This document shows, in pieces, positions 16,818 to 24,046 of a DNA stretch of 61,495 nt. The notes under the pieces were generated by a model. That model did not search any database and had not been told where the DNA came from. It saw only the letters and a list, made by a program, of their open reading frames with translations. Source of the DNA: Pseudopelagicola sp. (lineage in GTDB: Bacteria > Pseudomonadota > Alphaproteobacteria > Rhodobacterales > Rhodobacteraceae); NCBI GenBank assembly GCA_026195905.1, contig JAPHRE010000003.1:1-61495 (forward strand), read 5' to 3'. Position numbers and translations under genes: made by a program. The stretch's first letter is position 1. Each line of letters opens with the position of its first letter.

Positions 16818-18910
16818 CAACCTCCCTTGTTGATATCATCAAAGCTTTTGCCGGATGCCGCCATGTCGCGCAGCAAGGCCGGCACCTGCCAATAATGGGG
16901 GTCTTCTTTGGCGTAGGTCTCAATCCGACGCACAAGCTCTGCCGCGCCGATCGTATCGGCATAATGCAGCGGCCCGCCACGGAAGCGCGGAAACCCATAG
17001 CCCGACAGGAACACCACATCGACATCAACAGGGCGCAGCGCGATACCATCCTCGACCACGCGGGTCGCTTCGGAAATCATTGCCGTCATATAGCGATCCA
17101 CGATCTCGTTGTCGGAAATCGCGCGCGGTGTGATCCCGGCGGCCTCGCGCTCCTTGGCGATGATCTCGGAGACAACCGGGTTCGGGTGCATATCGCCCTC
17201 GTCGTAGACGTAATAGCCGCGTCCGGTCTTGCGCCCGAACCAACCGTTTTCACAGATGCGATCCGCCACGGCCCCTGCATAGCGTTCCTGCGGCGAACGG
17301 TCCGCCGCCTTGCGTTTGCGCGTCATCCAGCCAATGTCGAGCCCGGCCAAATCACCAACCTTGTGCGGCCCCATAGCAAACCCAAACGCCTCCAGCGCAT
17401 CATCAACCTGTTGCGGGGTCGCACCGTCAAGCACAAGATAGGACGCGGTTTTCGAATAATGCCCAAGGATGCGATTGCCGATAAAGCCATCGCACACGCC
17501 CGCGCGCACCCCGATTTTCTTAAGCCGCTTGGCCAGCGCAAAGCCGCTTGCAACGACGTCCGGCGCTGTCTTGTCGCCCACGACGATCTCAAGGAGCTTC
17601 ATGATATGAGCCGGCGAGAAGAAATGAAGGCCAATCACGTCCTCGGGGCGCGAAGTCTGCACGGCGATCTCGTTGATATCGAGGTAAGAGGTATTCGACG
17701 CCAGGATCGCGCCTTTCTTGCAAACCGCGTCCAGCTTGGTGAAAATCTCTTTCTTGATCTCCATCTGCTCGAACACAGCTTCGATGACGAGGTCCACCTC
17801 GGAAAGTGCGGTGAGGTCCGTCGCGCCGGACAGGTTCGACAGCATCGCATCGCGCTGTTCCGGGCTAATCTTGCCGCGCTTCACACCGCCCTCAAGGTTC
17901 TTGGTGATCGTTGCGAGACCCCGCTCAAGCGCGTCTTCTTTCACCTCGACAAGTGTCACTGACAGCCCCGCCATGAGCGCGGAGGTCGCGATACCCGACC
18001 CCATTGTGCCGCCACCGATCACGCCAATCGTGTTGATATCGCGCGGCGTGGCTTTCTTCTCTGGGATATTTGCCACCGCGCGCTCGCCAAAAAAGGCATG
18101 GATCAAACCGGCGCGTTGCGGTGTGTCGAGACAGTCCATAAAGGCCGCCCGTTCAACCTTGAGGCCATCGGTGATCGGCCCGGTAGAGGCGGCAATCGCC
18201 TCGATGCACCGCTGTGGCGATACGAGATTGGGGAACTTGCGCGCCACCATCTTGCGCGCCTCCGCAAGCGCCGCCTCATCGGGCTTTGTCTCGATAAGGT
18301 CTGTGCGGCGTGTCGTCAGTTTGCCATCAAGCGCATCCTGCCCGGCCTTAAGCGCCACATCACGCGGCGCGCCATCTTCCAGCGCATCAAGAAGCCCCAT
18401 TTCAAGCGCCTCTTTGGCGGGAATCTGACGCCCCGAAAGCGACATGTCAAGCGCCGCAGGAATACCCGCAAGGCGCGGCACACGCTGCGTTCCACCCGCG
18501 CCCGGCAAAAGCCCAATCAACACTTCGGGCAAGCCGACGCGCAGACCTTTGACCCCGACGCGGGCATGGCTTGCCAATGCGACCTCAAGCCCCCCTCCAA
18601 GCGCAGTGCCATGCAGAACACAGACCACAGGGATTTCGCTTTGCTCCATCTCGTTAAGCAAGTCGGGCAAGGCGGGCGGCATAGGCGGCTTGCCAAATTC
18701 AGTAATATCCGCCCCCGCGATAAAGGTTCGGCCCGCCGCATATAGCACGATGACCTTCGCCGATTGCGCGGCGTTGAGCTCGGCGATCGCCTGTTGAATC
18801 CCACGCCGCACATGCACACTCAGCGCATTGACCGGCGGATTGTCGATACAAACAAGTGCGATGTCGCCAACGATTTCCGTCTTGACCGATTTGATGTCTT
18901 GATCCTGCAT
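16817..18910 (-). CDS. Bifunctional enoyl-CoA hydratase / 3-hydroxyacyl-CoA dehydrogenase (FadB/FadJ/PimF type)
   Basis: A 697-residue fusion performing the second and third steps of beta-oxidation. The N-terminal crotonase half (about 1-190) has the oxyanion RTFIAGADI and the acid pair E109 (GGGLEVALA) and E129 (LPEVLIGLLPGAGGTQR). The dehydrogenase half starts with the Rossmann motif IGVIGGGTMGSGIATSA near residues 295-311 and includes SNTSYLDINEIA, GLHFFSPAHIMKLLEI and GFIGNRILGHY. Its length fits FadJ/PimF-like proteins. It lies 42 bp downstream of the SDR gene and is coupled to the two acyl-CoA dehydrogenases. Confidence 0.94.
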   Translation of the reverse strand: MQDQDIKSVKTEIVGDIALVCIDNPPVNALSVHVRRGIQQAIAELNAAQSAKVIVLYAAGRTFIAGADITEFGKPPMPPALPDLLNEMEQSEIPVVCVLHGTALGGGLEVALASHARVGVKGLRVGLPEVLIGLLPGAGGTQRVPRLAGIPAALDMSLSGRQIPAKEALEMGLLDALEDGAPRDVALKAGQDALDGKLTTRRTDLIETKPDEAALAEARKMVARKFPNLVSPQRCIEAIAASTGPITDGLKVERAAFMDCLDTPQRAGLIHAFFGERAVANIPEKKATPRDINTIGVIGGGTMGSGIATSALMAGLSVTLVEVKEDALERGLATITKNLEGGVKRGKISPEQRDAMLSNLSGATDLTALSEVDLVIEAVFEQMEIKKEIFTKLDAVCKKGAILASNTSYLDINEIAVQTSRPEDVIGLHFFSPAHIMKLLEIVVGDKTAPDVVASGFALAKRLKKIGVRAGVCDGFIGNRILGHYSKTASYLVLDGATPQQVDDALEAFGFAMGPHKVGDLAGLDIGWMTRKRKAADRSPQERYAGAVADRICENGWFGRKTGRGYYVYDEGDMHPNPVVSEIIAKEREAAGITPRAISDNEIVDRYMTAMISEATRVVEDGIALRPVDVDVVFLSGYGFPRFRGGPLHYADTIGAAELVRRIETYAKEDPHYWQVPALLRDMAASGKSFDDINKGG

Positions 18911-18952
18911 CCCTGTGGAGTTCCTCTTCTTGAAGTTCCTATCTATACCACT

Positions 18953-19708
18953 CTAGCGAATTGTCTCGCCACCGTCGGCTACAATGGTCTGGCCCGTAAC
19001 ATACGCCGAAGCATCACTCGCAAGGAACAAGGCTGTTCCCGCGATATCCTCGGGCGTGCCAATGCGACGCAACGGCGTTTGCCCTTCCGCCTGCGCGAGG
19101 CGCTCGGGGTCTTCCCATAGCGCACGGGCAAAGTCGGTCTTGATCAGTCCGGGGGCAAGTGCATTGACGCGAATATTCTTCGGACCCCATTCGACCGCAA
19201 GATTGCGTGCCAGCGCCGCCTCGGCCGCCTTGGACATACCATAAGCGCCAATCACTGCATTGCCGCGCAGCCCCGCGATAGAGGACAAAATAACAATAGC
19301 ACCGCCACCCTGCGCAACCATATGCGGCTGGACGAGATTGCAAAGCTGAAAGGTAGACCGCACATTCGTCGCCATAATCTTGTCAAAGGCGTCATCGGTC
19401 AGCGACGACATCGGCCCATAAACCGGGTTAATGGCCGCATTACAGACAAGAATATCGACCCTCCCCCATGCTTTGACCGTTTCGCTGACGAGCGTTTCCA
19501 GCGCATCTTTCTTCCCGATGTGACACGGCACAACAAGCACTTCGCCGCCCGCGTCACGGATCGCCTCTGCGACTGGCGCGCAGGCCTCCTCGGAGCGGCT
19601 GGATACGACAACCTTGGCACCAGCCTGCGCATATATTTCAGCAATCGCGCGCCCGATCCCGCGGCTCGACCCTGTAATGATTGCAACCTTATTTTTTAGA
19701 TCAAACAT
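18953..19708 (-). CDS. Short-chain dehydrogenase/reductase
   Basis: A 251-residue classical SDR, a NAD(P)-dependent oxidoreductase. The cofactor motif TGSSRGIG is at residues 13-20, NAA appears in LVCNAAINP, and the catalytic serine and YxxxK are in VILSSIAGLRG and AYGMSK. DGGETIR ends the protein as in FabG-like enzymes. It is the first gene of the leftward cluster and diverges from the IclR gene across two operator-like repeats. In context it may oxidise a hydroxyacyl-CoA or an alcohol ahead of the beta-oxidation steps. Confidence 0.92.
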   Translation of the reverse strand: MFDLKNKVAIITGSSRGIGRAIAEIYAQAGAKVVVSSRSEEACAPVAEAIRDAGGEVLVVPCHIGKKDALETLVSETVKAWGRVDILVCNAAINPVYGPMSSLTDDAFDKIMATNVRSTFQLCNLVQPHMVAQGGGAIVILSSIAGLRGNAVIGAYGMSKAAEAALARNLAVEWGPKNIRVNALAPGLIKTDFARALWEDPERLAQAEGQTPLRRIGTPEDIAGTALFLASDASAYVTGQTIVADGGETIR

Positions 19709-19850
19709 GGTGTCCTCGTGTCTTCGCTACGAAGCCGACCGCATATCGCGTGCACACCCCAAGGCAGGGGGCTACCCATAGTGGGACGGCATCTCCCTCA
19801 TATCTTGTGATACAGCCTGGATCAGTTCAGTCAACTTTTGCAGAATATTT

Positions 19851-19897
19851 TTTCGCAAAGCGGAATATGAACGCGACGTCTTTTTCGCAGAGCGGAA
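19851..19897. promoter_or_regulatory. Tandem IclR-type operator-like sites
   Basis: TTTCGCAAAGCGGAA (19851-19865) and TTTCGCAGAGCGGAA (19883-19897) differ at one base and start exactly 32 bp apart, about three helical turns. Each is an imperfect palindrome with TT.CGC / GCG.AA arms. They lie between the SDR and iclR starts, so the IclR protein may bind here and control both. Confidence 0.6.
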
Positions 19898-19985
19898 AAT
19901 GCCTAGCGATAACAGGGCGCTTTGCGTATATGCACGATATAGGCCTTACCGCCCAAGCGCCAATATCGAAGGCACGGAGAAGAGC

Positions 19986-20801
19986 ATGAGAAAAAGAACC
20001 GGGGATAGCGGCGAGTCGAACGCCGTCACGGGCGATCGCCAGTTCATCACCTCACTGCAAAGGGGGCTTGACGTCTTGCGCGCATTTCGCCCCGAAGATC
20101 GGGTCGGCCTTAGCAATGGCGACATCGCCGCGCGCACCGGGCTTCCGAATTCGACCATTTCCCGGCTGACCTATACGCTTCTGAAAACCGGCTATCTTCT
20201 TTATGACAAGGAAACAGGACGCTACCGTATGGGGGTTCCGGTGCTGAGCCTTGGGTATGCCTGTCTGAGCGCTTTACCGATACGCGATACGGCCCAAGGC
20301 TATATGCAGGATCTTGCGGATGAATGCGGTGAGGGGGTTCAAGTGGCCCTTGGAGGGCGCGTCGATTTCACGATGATCTATCTCGCCGCCGCGCGGTCGA
20401 AATCGGTCATTTCTCTGCAACTAGATGTGGGTTCCCGCATTTCCCTCGCACGGTCGGCGATGGGACGCGCGTATATCGCCGCATCGCCCCCCGACGAGAA
20501 AGCCGCCCTTCTCGAAGGGATTGAGCGGCGCACCGATCCCTCTCTATGGCCTTCGATCCATGCCGGGTTTGCACGCGCCGAGGAAGAAATCGCCACCCGC
20601 GGCTTCTATGGCAATATTGGCGAATGGCAGCCCGGTGTGAACGCCGTGGCTGTGCCGTTCCAAAGCAAGCAAGGCAACACGCCGCTCATGGCGTTCAATC
20701 TAGGTGGTCCTGCGAGCTACCTTCCCAAGGATGAGATGCTTGGAACATATGGCCCACGATTGGTTCAAATGGTGGAAACCCTGCGGCAGAGTGCGATCTG
20801 A
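19986..20801 (+). CDS. IclR family transcriptional regulator
   Basis: A 271-residue regulator with an N-terminal winged helix-turn-helix (FITSLQRGLDVLRAF through GLPNSTISRLTYTLLKTGYLLYD) and a C-terminal effector domain (IYLAAARSKSVISLQLDVGSRISLARSAMGRAYIA). The start at 19986 has GGAG upstream; an 87-base longer reading would begin inside the second operator-like repeat. It is divergent from the SDR-fadB-acyl-CoA dehydrogenase operon, which it most likely controls. The effector is unknown, probably an acid or CoA intermediate. Its end is 8 bp from the end of the convergent OxyR gene. Confidence 0.92.
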   Translation: MRKRTGDSGESNAVTGDRQFITSLQRGLDVLRAFRPEDRVGLSNGDIAARTGLPNSTISRLTYTLLKTGYLLYDKETGRYRMGVPVLSLGYACLSALPIRDTAQGYMQDLADECGEGVQVALGGRVDFTMIYLAAARSKSVISLQLDVGSRISLARSAMGRAYIAASPPDEKAALLEGIERRTDPSLWPSIHAGFARAEEEIATRGFYGNIGEWQPGVNAVAVPFQSKQGNTPLMAFNLGGPASYLPKDEMLGTYGPRLVQMVETLRQSAI

Positions 20802-20809
20802 CACCCGCA

Positions 20810-21709
20810 TCATGCCTTTGCTATGTCGCTCCGGACTGCGCGCAAAATCGCGCCGATTTCCTCGAACAAGGCTTTGCGAGCTGTGGTTCGACGCCAAGCA
20901 AGCACCACAGTGCGCGGGCAGGCATCAGGCAGCGCCAAGAGGGCCACATCCGACGTATTCGCGACCCCGCCATCCACCGCTAGATCAGGCAGAAGGGTAA
21001 TTCCCAACCCCTCGGACACCATTGCAATCAGGGTCGTTAAACTGGTCGCGGCAAAGCTCTCGTCCTGCCGTAGGTTCCTATCAGGAAAAGCCGCAAGAGC
21101 GTGACGCTGAAGACAGTGCCCCTTCTCCAAAAGCATCAAGGTGCCGCCTTCAAGTTCCTCCCGCGCTGATGTTGGCTGTGCTTCGGACCATAGTTTTGGC
21201 ATGGCCAACTGATACCCGTCTTCAAAGAGCGGTGAAATTTCGAGCGCCCCAACGTCAAACGGCAAGGCGATCAAGGCAAGGTCAAGACGCCCCGACACCA
21301 CACCCTCTATGAGGTTTTCGGTCATTTCCTCGCGCAGATATATATTGAGTTTAGGAAACCGCGCCCGCAACGCGGGAAGGGCCGATGGGATCAGATAGGG
21401 GCCAATGGTTGGAATCGCGCCCATACGCAAATCCCCCTCATCAATATTAAGATGCGCCTCTGCGATACGCTCAATATCCTCGGCTCCGAGCAAAAGCTCT
21501 CGTCCCCGTTCCGCAATCTCGGCGCCCACCGGCGTCATCAGCACACTACGCCGGGTGCGCTCGACCAGAACAACGCCCAGACGGTCTTCAAGTTCTTTGA
21601 CCCCGGCGCTTAGCGTTGGCTGGGTCACAAAACAAATCTCTGCTGCACGCGAGAAACTGAGGGTATCTGCGACAGCAACAAGGAAACGGAGTTGTCTAAG
21701 CGTAATCAT
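20810..21709 (-). CDS. LysR-type regulator, OxyR-like, lacking the resolving cysteine
   Basis: The 299-residue LysR protein aligns well with OxyR: HTH in MITLRQLRFLVAVADTLSFS...QPTLSAGVKELEDRLG, then DLRMGAIPTIGPYLIP, LLEKGHCLQRHAL, FAATSLTTLIAMV and GITLLPDLAV. The peroxidatic cysteine is C199 (GHC), but the position of C208 carries Phe, and no other cysteine lies close by (C26 and C264 are the only others). It is divergent from a peroxiredoxin gene and flanked by an OxyR-type box. Regulation of the peroxidase is likely; how it senses peroxide without C208 is open. No clear ribosome site precedes the ATG. Confidence 0.88.
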   Translation of the reverse strand: MITLRQLRFLVAVADTLSFSRAAEICFVTQPTLSAGVKELEDRLGVVLVERTRRSVLMTPVGAEIAERGRELLLGAEDIERIAEAHLNIDEGDLRMGAIPTIGPYLIPSALPALRARFPKLNIYLREEMTENLIEGVVSGRLDLALIALPFDVGALEISPLFEDGYQLAMPKLWSEAQPTSAREELEGGTLMLLEKGHCLQRHALAAFPDRNLRQDESFAATSLTTLIAMVSEGLGITLLPDLAVDGGVANTSDVALLALPDACPRTVVLAWRRTTARKALFEEIGAILRAVRSDIAKA

Positions 21710-21711
21710 TT

Positions 21712-21748
21712 ATAGATTTTCTCTATCTTTCTTATCTTTTTAATTGAT
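21712..21748. promoter_or_regulatory. OxyR-type binding site
   Basis: ATAG-N7-CTAT is followed, after another N7, by ATCT and, after a further N7, TGAT. The first dimer site matches the OxyR consensus ATAG-N7-CTAT-N7-ATAG-N7-CTAT exactly and the second matches partly. It starts 3 bp upstream of the oxyR-like start codon and about 65 bp before the peroxiredoxin gene. Confidence 0.65.
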
Positions 21749-21813
21749 TTCACATATTTTTGGCAAGCCTCTATCTCTCATTCATCGAAACAAACACAGA
21801 TGGAGACACCCCA

Positions 21814-22458
21814 ATGACCGATGCAATCCAAGCCCAAGGTCCGCGGCTGAACGAAGCGGCCCCCGCCTTTAACGCACCGACCACTGACGGCCAGAAGTCC
21901 CTAGAAGATTACAAGGGCAAATGGTTGGTCCTGTTTTCGCACCCGGCTGACTTTACGCCCGTTTGCACGACCGAGTTCATTGCGTTTGCGAAAAAACAAG
22001 ATGACTTCAACGCCCGAAATACCGAGCTTCTTGGCCTGTCTATAGATAGCCATTACAGCCACATTGCCTGGATGCTCAACATCAAGGAAAAGTTTGGCGT
22101 CGAGATCACCTTTCCGATTATCGCCGACCTGAACATGGCCGTGGCACAAGCCTATGGCATGATCCAGCCCGGGGCCTCCGACACCGCCGCCGTGCGGGCA
22201 ACCTTCCTCATAGACCCTGAAGGGGTTCTGCGGGCTATGGTTTACTATCCGATGAATGCAGGCCGATCGGTTGATGAGATTTACCGCCTGCTCGTCGCAA
22301 TGCAGACAGCGGATGAGAACAAATGCGCGATGCCTGAAAACTGGAACCCCGGCGATGAGGTGATTGTGCCAACTCCAGCGACCCCCGAGGCAGCATTGGC
22401 CCGCGCCGAGGAAGGCTACAACACGGTCGACTGGTATTTTTCGACCCGCGCACTCTAA
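21814..22458 (+). CDS. Peroxiredoxin (1-Cys / Prx6 type)
   Basis: A 214-residue thiol peroxidase that reduces hydrogen peroxide and organic peroxides in the cytoplasm. The catalytic motif is HPADFTPVCTTE, with the peroxidatic cysteine at C51. RATFLIDPEGVLRAMVYYPMNAGRS and CAMPENWNPGDEVIVP are typical of the Prx6/AhpC long branch, and the C-terminus ends DWYFSTRAL without the extra cysteines of archaeal 2-Cys relatives. GGAG precedes the ATG at 21814; an upstream start would overlap the operator region. It is divergent from oxyR and followed by dps. Confidence 0.93.
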   Translation: MTDAIQAQGPRLNEAAPAFNAPTTDGQKSLEDYKGKWLVLFSHPADFTPVCTTEFIAFAKKQDDFNARNTELLGLSIDSHYSHIAWMLNIKEKFGVEITFPIIADLNMAVAQAYGMIQPGASDTAAVRATFLIDPEGVLRAMVYYPMNAGRSVDEIYRLLVAMQTADENKCAMPENWNPGDEVIVPTPATPEAALARAEEGYNTVDWYFSTRAL

Positions 22459-22465
22459 CGACATC

Positions 22466-22485
22466 GGGTGGCCTTCTGGCCACCC
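22466..22485 (+). other. Intercistronic hairpin after the peroxiredoxin gene
   Basis: GGGTGGCC-TTCT-GGCCACCC is a perfect 8-bp stem with a 4-base loop, 7 bp past the stop. No T-run follows. A similar hairpin follows dps, so this is probably an mRNA-processing or attenuation element rather than a full terminator. Confidence 0.6.
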
Positions 22486-22517
22486 ACCCCAATTCCCATA
22501 CCGTTAGGAGACTCCCC

Positions 22518-22961
22518 ATGACGACTAAAACACAAAGCAATATCAATAGCCTGAAGACAATCCTTGGCGAAACATTCCGCCTCTACGTGCAGACGCACGG
22601 CTATCACTGGAACGTCGAAGGCCCGGAATTCCGCCAGCTTCATACCCTATTTGAAGACCATTACAGCAACCTCTGGGCGGCGCTTGACGAGATCGCGGAA
22701 CGTATCCGGGTTCAAGGGGCGTATGCGCCGGGGTCGGTGACAGAGTTGATGGCTTTGGCTGGGGCGGAGGCGGAGCCGGCGCAGTCGGCGGGGGATATGG
22801 TCGAAAAGCTGATCCTTGCCCACGAAGCCATCGCCGGTACCATCCGCGCCGGGATTGAGATCGCAGGCGAGGTTGGTGACGAGGTGTCGGCCGGGCTTTT
22901 GACGGACCGTCTTGAATGGCACGAAAAAGAGCTCTGGATGATGAAAGCCAGCACGCGCTAA
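22518..22961 (+). CDS. dps: Dps / ferritin-like DNA-protection protein
   Basis: A 147-residue member of the Dps family, which stores iron as ferric mineral in a 12-subunit shell and limits Fenton damage. The ferroxidase-site pattern is visible: YVQTHGYHWNVEGPEF with H27 and H30, then LHTLFEDHYSNLWAALDEIAERIR with the H/D/E ligands, and the final helix RLEWHEKELWMMKA. The N-terminal tail is short. AGGAGA precedes the ATG. Its place between a peroxiredoxin and a metallo-hydrolase gene, downstream of an OxyR box, fits a peroxide-stress role. Confidence 0.94.
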   Translation: MTTKTQSNINSLKTILGETFRLYVQTHGYHWNVEGPEFRQLHTLFEDHYSNLWAALDEIAERIRVQGAYAPGSVTELMALAGAEAEPAQSAGDMVEKLILAHEAIAGTIRAGIEIAGEVGDEVSAGLLTDRLEWHEKELWMMKASTR

Positions 22962-22971
22962 GCCGCGCAAT

Positions 22972-22993
22972 CGGACGGCCTTTTGGCCGTCCG
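22972..22993 (+). other. Intercistronic hairpin after dps
   Basis: CGGACGGCC-TTTT-GGCCGTCCG is a perfect 9-bp stem with a 4-base loop, 10 bp past the stop of dps. It shares the GGCC-4-GGCC core and a C-rich right flank with the hairpin at 22466-22485. No T-run follows. Confidence 0.6.
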
Positions 22994-23028
22994 CCCCAAG
23001 GCCCACGACATACCCAATAGGAGCAGTC

Positions 23029-23888
23029 ATGAATATCCCCATCGTCAAACCGTTCTGGGACCAGACGACCGGAAGCTGGCAATATGTTTTCCACGATCCG
23101 GCGACCATGAAAGGCGCCATTGTCGATCCCGTTCTCGACTTCGATCCACTGGCCGGGACAACCGCCACAACGAATGCCGAGCGCCTTCTGACCTATGTCA
23201 AAAACACCGGCATTGACGTTATCTGGATCCTCGACACGCATCCACATGCGGATCATTTTTCTGCAGCTGCATGGCTCAAGAAACGTCTTGGCGCTCCGAT
23301 CGGCATTGGCGAGCATGTGACCGAGGTTCAGAGCCTTTGGCAGGAAATCTACAACCTTCCCAAAGACTTCGCCACCGACGGAACCCAGTGGGACCGTCTT
23401 TTCAAACATGGGGAATGTGTCATGGTGGGCGAGATTCCGGTCAAGATCATGTTCTCGCCGGGGCATACGCTGGCGTCGATCACCTATGTCGCGGGCGATG
23501 CGGCTTTTGTGCATGACACGCTTATGATGCCTGATAGCGGGACGAGCCGGGCGGACTTTCCAGGCGGCAGTTCCAAGGCTCTTTATGAGAGCCTTCAGGC
23601 ACTCCTGTCGCTTCCTGACACCACCCGCGTTTTTGTCGGGCATGACTGGCCGCCTGTGAGGCAACCATTGCAGAGCACAAGGCCAGCAATATTCACCTTC
23701 GCGATACCCCGTCTGAGACCGCCTATCGCAAGGTGCGGGATGACCGCGATGCCACGCTGCCGCTGCCCAAGCTGATGCTTGCTGCGCTTCAGGTCAACAT
23801 CCGGGGCGGGCGTCTGCCGGAACCTGAAAACAATGGGCGCTCCTATCTGAAACTACCCCTCAACCGGTTCCATTCTCGCAACGTATGA
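23029..23888 (+). pseudogene. MBL-fold metallo-hydrolase, frameshifted (persulfide dioxygenase / BLH-like)
   Basis: The first 207 codons encode a good metallo-beta-lactamase-fold enzyme: the metal motif THPHADH (H71, H73, D75, H76), SPGHTLASITYV, FVHDTLMMPDSGTSRADFPGGSS and VFVGHDW. Just after GHDW (about 23647-23655) the frame is lost. The next frame continues in register with ACEATIAEHKASNIHL, DATLPLPKLML, ALQVNIRGGRLP and NNGRSYLKLP, ending at TGA 23886-23888. Relatives have several more residues between HDY and the ETT/EAT segment, so a small deletion is likely rather than a single base. Either the gene is newly broken or the assembly has an error. Intact relatives act on persulfides or thioesters. 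Confidence 0.82.
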
Positions 23889-23948
23889 GGGCCGGGAGGG
23901 CCGGGTTTTGTGGGGAAATCCGACCCTTCATTTTGTCGAAAAACAGGG

Positions 23949-23990
23949 GTCTGTATCGCGTCGGTATTACGTCGGTATTGCGTCGGTGCA
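23949..23990. repeat. 11-bp tandem repeat, copy C (about 4 units)
   Basis: In plus orientation the units read GTCTGTATCGC, GTCGGTATTAC, GTCGGTATTGC and a partial GTCGGTGCA. They follow the frameshifted hydrolase gene by 60 bp and lie before the 3' end of the convergent aldehyde dehydrogenase. The orientation relative to the upstream gene is the same as in copies A and B. Confidence 0.8.
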
Positions 23991-24046
23991 CGAGTCAGCG
24001 TGGTTTTGGGGCCATCCTGAGCCACACGGCCCCGCCCCCTGCCCTC

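Noticed and set aside
22543-23664. 373-codon minus-strand reading over dps and the hydrolase gene
   Set aside because: Antisense to clear Dps and metallo-hydrolase coding; composition is shadow-like.
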